64,000 bases of DNA, from positions 32,913,554 through 32,977,553 of the forward strand of contig OX485803.1 of the NCBI GenBank assembly GCA_950295325.1, read 5' to 3'. Numbering within the stretch: the first letter of the stretch is position 1; each line of letters starts with the position of its first letter. Below are positions 59,263 through 64,000 of this stretch, one piece after another. The position numbers and the translations under genes are program-made. The notes beneath the pieces were generated by a model. It was not told the origin of the DNA, did not search any database, and saw only the letters and a list, made by a program, of their open reading frames with translations. Source of the DNA: Polytrichum commune. Taxonomy: Eukaryota; Streptophyta; Polytrichopsida; Polytrichales; Polytrichaceae.

Positions 59263-61060
59263 GTAGACGTGCCTAATGTATTTATTTTTCTTAATTGGAC
59301 ACCTATATTTGTTGAGTGATAAGTGGTTTGGTGTGGCTCCGAGAACAAATGTGTTCTTTAAAAAAAATGAGCTATGTGCTCAAAGTATGTCTATTGTTTC
59401 AAGCTCAATGGTCAACATAATTGGGGGGGGGGAGCACAATGTGACCATTTAATGAACACAAGAATCTTCACTTTGATAATGCATATGATAATCATATTAA
59501 CTCTAAAGATAATTAGAAAAAGCTACAACCTAGATTTGAATTTGTTAATCATCTCGTACTAATTTCGTGTTTCGTATTCTAAAAGAAGTGGGCTAGTCAT
59601 GAGAGAAAAATTGACCATTTAAGACCCATTCATTGTTAGTCAATCTTGTTCAATTTTTAAGATGGGCAACATGAAGTAAGGAGGCTCATGAAGAGTCTAA
59701 GAAGCAAGAAACTTTGGCATCCCAAGTCTCATATTCAAGCATCATGTACCTTTGTCCTCAGGGCCCACAAAATAAACAAGAGTTGTTGGATGTTTTATGT
59801 GGAGTAGATTGATTTGTGTATCATGATTAGAAGTCCACCTCTGCTTGGGGTATAGGGAATTGTTGGTTTTCTCATACATGTATCAATATCATTTATATTG
59901 TTATTAAGGATTTTATAGTGGGGGAATTTTGTGTCTATGTATCTAGTGGATCTTTTCTTTGGTAATTTTGTTTATTATATATGGATGATTTATTTTTACG
60001 TTTATTTTATTTTATTTTATTTTTTGGGGGGGGGAGGGGTATGCTTGTATCATTTCAATAAGTCATGGTAAGCTTAAAATGATGTGTCATGCATTCCATA
60101 TGATTATAATGAGGGAAGTGGGTGTGAGGTTTGGGGGATTTTGTGTGTGTTGTGGCGTTGGTGGTGTGATGTGTTTGTGGTAGTGTCCTTGTATGGGGTT
60201 TGTGCTTTCTATTAGTCCGCTGGTGAGACTTGTTGGTATGAATGGTAGTTCTTATGTGAGCATTGCGTGGGTGATGGGTTTCTTTTGGCGATTTTGTCAT
60301 TGATGAGGTTGTATGCAATTTGGGTGGGTGGGAGTTGCGAGTGGCAATGCGGTTCGTATGTGAGGGGTGTATTAGTTGGTTGTGGGCCTAGGTATTGGTG
60401 TGGGTGACCTCGGGATAGTTGTGTGGCTGCCTTAGTATTGTGAGATAGCAAGGGTCCAGTCTATGGTTGAGTTGTTCGTTGCATTTTTTCGGAAGTGGGC
60501 TAATTGTTGTAATGAATGTGAATAGTCTATGGTGTGGGGATAGGTATTAAGGAGGAGGTTGTGTCTTGGTAGGTATAGTTGTACTTGAGGGGTGTGTGTG
60601 TGGTTTTGGTGATTTATGTATAGTTCAAACATCACAGCTAGGTGTGTATAATGAGTTTTAAGCCTTAGTGTGTGAGGTATGAAGTATTGTTTTTGTCTTT
60701 GTTGGTATTCTTTTGGGAGGCCTTGTTGTAGGATTGTTGGGATGGTACTAAGTAGTAATGTTATGCGAAGTAGTTGTTTGAGGGTATAGAGTGTATGATG
60801 TTGTTGGTGTACTTTGAGTGTATTTTGAGGTTGGTTTTGGTGTGTTTTAGTGTGGTATGGTTTTGTGTGGTATTTGCTTATTTGTATACATTGGGGGAGG
60901 ATGAATAGAATCCATGAGAGAAGTTTGCACTCTTTATTGATAATAAAATATGCAGTACACAATATAAATACTAGAATCCCTTGGTGGTAAAATGATAGAG
61001 AGCTATCCATTAAATGAGTTGTATTCTTGGTGGTTGTTGGTGTGGCCGTTTGGGAAGCCC
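59263..61060. other. Intergenic, turning strongly G/T-skewed after 60,050
   Basis: G-runs at 59,425-59,433 and near 60,026. From 60,055 to 60,880 the plus strand is almost a G/T copolymer with scattered A; minus-strand frames (60,055-60,318 and 60,432-61,010) are open only because of this bias. No gene supported. Confidence 0.5.
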
Positions 61061-62500
61061 GGAGGGGGGGGGGGGGGGGGCTTGGAGTTGGAGAGGTGGT
61101 CCGACGTTTTGAATGGAGATACTTGGGCCTTGGGGGGGGGGTGTGGTACTCAATGGGTGCGGAGGTGGCGAGATAATGGTATTTGCTCCTACATCAATCC
61201 AATTTGCGTACTTTGTGCCCAAAGCTATGTTCATCTTTTGGAGCCTCTTTACGCATGCTCCTCGTGCTTCTCATTCATTTCTGCTCTTGAATCCGGTGTC
61301 AAAGCGGATGGTGACATGAAAGCCCGTCGGAGAGCTTGCTTTTTTTGGTTCACCTTCTCTTGTCTTGGGAGTTGGGTGAAGGGTAGGTGGTGCCCCGTTA
61401 CCGCATTTGGCCGCTCGTTTGGGTAGAGTCGTTGTGGCACCCTTGGGAATGCACTCCTTAGTGTCCAAAATTTGTCTATTTCACTTACGGGTGTGCTTGC
61501 CAAGAGGAATTCTTCATCTGTGCGTTTTTTTTTCTTGATCAATTTGCCTTGATGCATTGCTAGAGCCTCATCGATTGGGTATCCAAGCCACACTTGGGTG
61601 ACCAATTCGATACTTGGAATTGGGGCTTTGAGCTTTGTGTGACTTGTGTGCCTTTGATCTCCCGGAGTTTGATTGAAATTGATGTCGTGGTATGCTCTTC
61701 AGATTCGGACTTCCTTCTCTTGGCATTGTGTGGTGTGCATGCATTTTCCTTCCTCGAGTTGTTGTAGGGGAGGTGGGTGGTGTGCTAGCCGCCAAGTGAA
61801 TGATGTCCAATGTGTAGGTGGCTCGAGGTGGGTTGGCAGCTCGGTTCTCATGTGACATGGAAATTTGAAGTGAGTTGTTGCCATGCTCTAGAATAACATT
61901 TTCAAGCTCCATATCTAGGTCTTCATCATGGCAAGGGGTCAACTTTTGTTCTTTAAAGGCCTTCTTTTGGAGACTCTTCTTTTCATTGCGGATCCTTTGT
62001 TCATGTTGCCTGCTTGTTTCTTCCACTCTCCTACCTGCTTTCTATGCCTGTCTACTCACTTTATTGGACCTCCTAGTCATTTCGTCGGGTCGCCTGCTTG
62101 CTTCCTCCCACCTTATGTGCGTTACCTCTAGTCTCCAACCTGTTTCTTCGGTCTGCCTAATCGCTTCTTCGGGCCACCTACTTGCTTCCTCCGTATTGGT
62201 ATTGGTTTGTTGGTCGTTGGCGGTGCTATGCAGTCTATTGTTGTTTGTTGCCCATCTAGCATGGTCTCCTTTTGATCTCCTCTCATAGTTGCGAGCGGCT
62301 CCTCCATGGCTGGCAGCCACTATGAAAATGTGTGAACTCTTAGTGCTTGTAGGATTGGTGGTTGGAGGAATATGGAAGGCTTGCTTATATACTCTAATTC
62401 TTGGATTAGGGATGGAGTTTGTGGGTTCTATAGAGAGACAAAGGTTGGCATGTGCGCAGGTTGTGTGTGCCAGGGTCCATTTCAAGGTGTCGATGTGCAA
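61061..62500 (-). pseudogene. ORF1-like retroelement protein remnant, copy 2
   Basis: Minus-strand blocks from 62500 down to about 61,110 match copy 1 at 37.8-39.1 kb: EHGNNSLQIS (about 61,880), TQVWLGYPIDEA (about 61,595), LYPNERPNAV (about 61,420), then a shifted frame with ALGTKYANWIDVG (about 61,220). Upstream (62,190-61,990) a short repeat encodes charged units such as EETSRQ, EETGWR and EEASRR, suggesting a coiled or disordered N-terminal part not visible in copy 1. Two long G-runs (61,064-61,080 and 61,132-61,141) interrupt the downstream end. At least one frameshift and several stops make it dead. Function inferred only from likeness to nucleic-acid-binding ORF1-type proteins. Confidence 0.5.
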
Positions 62501-64000
62501 GGTTGAGGGATCCCATTGCTAACTTGGTGATGTTTTAGGTTTCTTAGACCGTGGCGAGTTCTCTGTGGGTGTGGTTTTTTCACTATTCGGGAGATCTAGA
62601 GGTTGGGGTATGTTGCAAGGGTATGGAGGCAAGCCTGTGTTCTTTGTCTTTGCGTGGTTGTATGTGCGAGGAGAGGGTGGTACTGATTCAGGGAGTTGTG
62701 GAGAGTTCATAGATCCCGTTGCATATTTCGTGTTTTTACAAATTTTTGTGGCCGTTGGGGGCTATCTATAGGTATGGCGCTATCTTTATTCATGAGGGTT
62801 GTGGGTTGAGGTAGGATGTATGTTTTTGTACACTTGCATGTATTGCTTTTTGGTTTTGCAGGTGGTGCACTAGCGTGCTTGGTCCGGCATCTACTTTTCG
62901 AGTGTGGCCCATTGTGCTCATTGTTTAAGATATTTTTGGGATTATCACTGTGTGTATGTGCGTTTGGCTCATCATTGTTTTGGAGTGCACGCTAGATGTG
63001 TGTGTGAGGGTGACTATCGAAGTAGTGTCGGCATTGTTTGGATGTGTGGGTGGTTATGTTTTTTTTTTTGTGTGTTGTAAGTATTGCTGGCAATGGCAAG
63101 CAACAATTGGCGCAAAGGTTTTTTGTGGGAGTGGGAAGAGGCAACTTTGTATTTTGTGGGGTTTTTTAAAGATTTGGTAAGCATGCTTTGTACTTTTGTG
63201 CGTTTGCTTTATGATGGTTTTGTGAGGGTGCGGTGGAGGTATCTCAAGGTGTCTTTGTGGGCAGAGCTCAGTCTCGGTGTGGATCAGGTTGCGAGTACTA
63301 GCTGTGGCTGCGAAGTGGAGGGCTTTGTGTGGTCTTCTCCAAGGTTTGGATAGTTTGTTGCAGCTTTGTGAGGAGTGTTGTTGGTGTTGCTTTGTGATGT
63401 GGGACTATGTGGATACACTTTGAAAATGTAATAGATAGTAGCCATGTGATGAATAAAATCAAAGATGTTCTCCATCTCAATGTTGCCTCTCCTCTTGGCA
63501 ATATAGTTTCTCTGTACCGGATATTACAGGTAATCCTGCTATTTTTTGCCTCCTTGGCTCTTCTCTTTCTTGTGTCGCATGTCTTTGCTCCTATCTTATA
63601 GATCGTGGATCTACGTTGTAGTGTTGGTGTATTCTATTGTGTACATGTGGTGTCCCTGGTCCTTCTTTCTCCTACCTCATAGATTTGTCATGCTTTGGTT
63701 TTGCAGTTTGGTTGCGTTGTCACTTTGTTTGCATGTGTGCACACGGTAGCACCCCTACACTCCATCTTCCTCATGCTCCTCGTGAAGCTCAACCTTTGTC
63801 GCCAAGCATATACATATGCACATGTGCCTTTTGGTTCATTCCTAGAACATGTATAATTCTTTATCGCGTGACTAAGACATGTTTGTTAGTTATCTTTTCA
63901 TGCATGTACTTCTTGAGTGGACTTTGATCATCATCATCATTTGTTGATTTGCATGTCCAATTGATGCTCAACATGTTGGCTAACTCGTGAAGCTTTCACT
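62501..64000. other. G/T-skewed flank of copy 2, no gene supported
   Basis: Strong plus-strand G/T bias to about 63,420, then mixed composition. Mirrors the arrangement next to copy 1, where a G/T block lies on the same side of the remnant. Short open frames have no recognisable motifs. Confidence 0.45.

Noticed and set aside
60432-61010. Long minus-strand frame of 192 codons
   Set aside because: Same composition artefact as in the other G/T-skewed blocks.

Overview
The window is nuclear DNA from a plant. It is AT-rich, its genes are interrupted by introns, and most of it is transposon debris. A chalcone isomerase-like gene (flavonoid pathway), a plant-type small subunit of serine palmitoyltransferase and many decayed DNA and LTR elements point to a land plant. 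I infer a large-genome seed-free plant, a fern being my best guess, partly because retrotransposons carrying a DNA methyltransferase are known from streptophyte algae. The species cannot be fixed from the sequence alone.

Layout. 1-927: short inverted-repeat DNA element. 0.9-5 kb: mostly non-coding, with G-runs. 5.7-10.1 kb (minus): a long, broken, apparently intronless gene of unknown multi-domain family. 10.1-19.2 kb (plus): a decayed Ty3/gypsy-type retrotransposon whose order is gag, protease, C5-cytosine DNA methyltransferase, reverse transcriptase, RNase H, integrase, PHD finger. 19.6-21 kb (minus): remnants of a phosphoserine phosphatase gene. 22.7-23.5 kb: coding-like remnant. 26.1-26.7 kb: foldback element. 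30.6-32.3 kb (minus): a complete four-exon CHIL gene. 34.7-35.1 kb: 34-bp minisatellite. 37.7-44.4 kb: a copy of an ORF1-like repeat family, split by a complete hAT element (40,066-43,940) with a perfect 8-bp target duplication. 48-57 kb: a gene island with the ssSPT gene (+), a METTL21/VCPKMT-type protein methyltransferase (+, five exons) and a MiaB/CDK5RAP1-type tRNA methylthiotransferase (-, six exons); the last two converge. 58.9-59.3 kb: CACTA-type MITE. 60-64 kb: second copy of the ORF1-like family in G/T-skewed DNA.

The standout is the gypsy element. It carries its own cytosine methyltransferase between protease and reverse transcriptase, with all core catalytic motifs visible, and ends in a PHD finger where related elements often carry a chromodomain. 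It suggests an element that could write a DNA mark on its own copies and read a chromatin mark when it integrates. This copy is dead: 13 in-frame nonsense codons but only one frame change over about 7.2 kb. The retained host genes appear intact and their splice junctions can be placed to the base.
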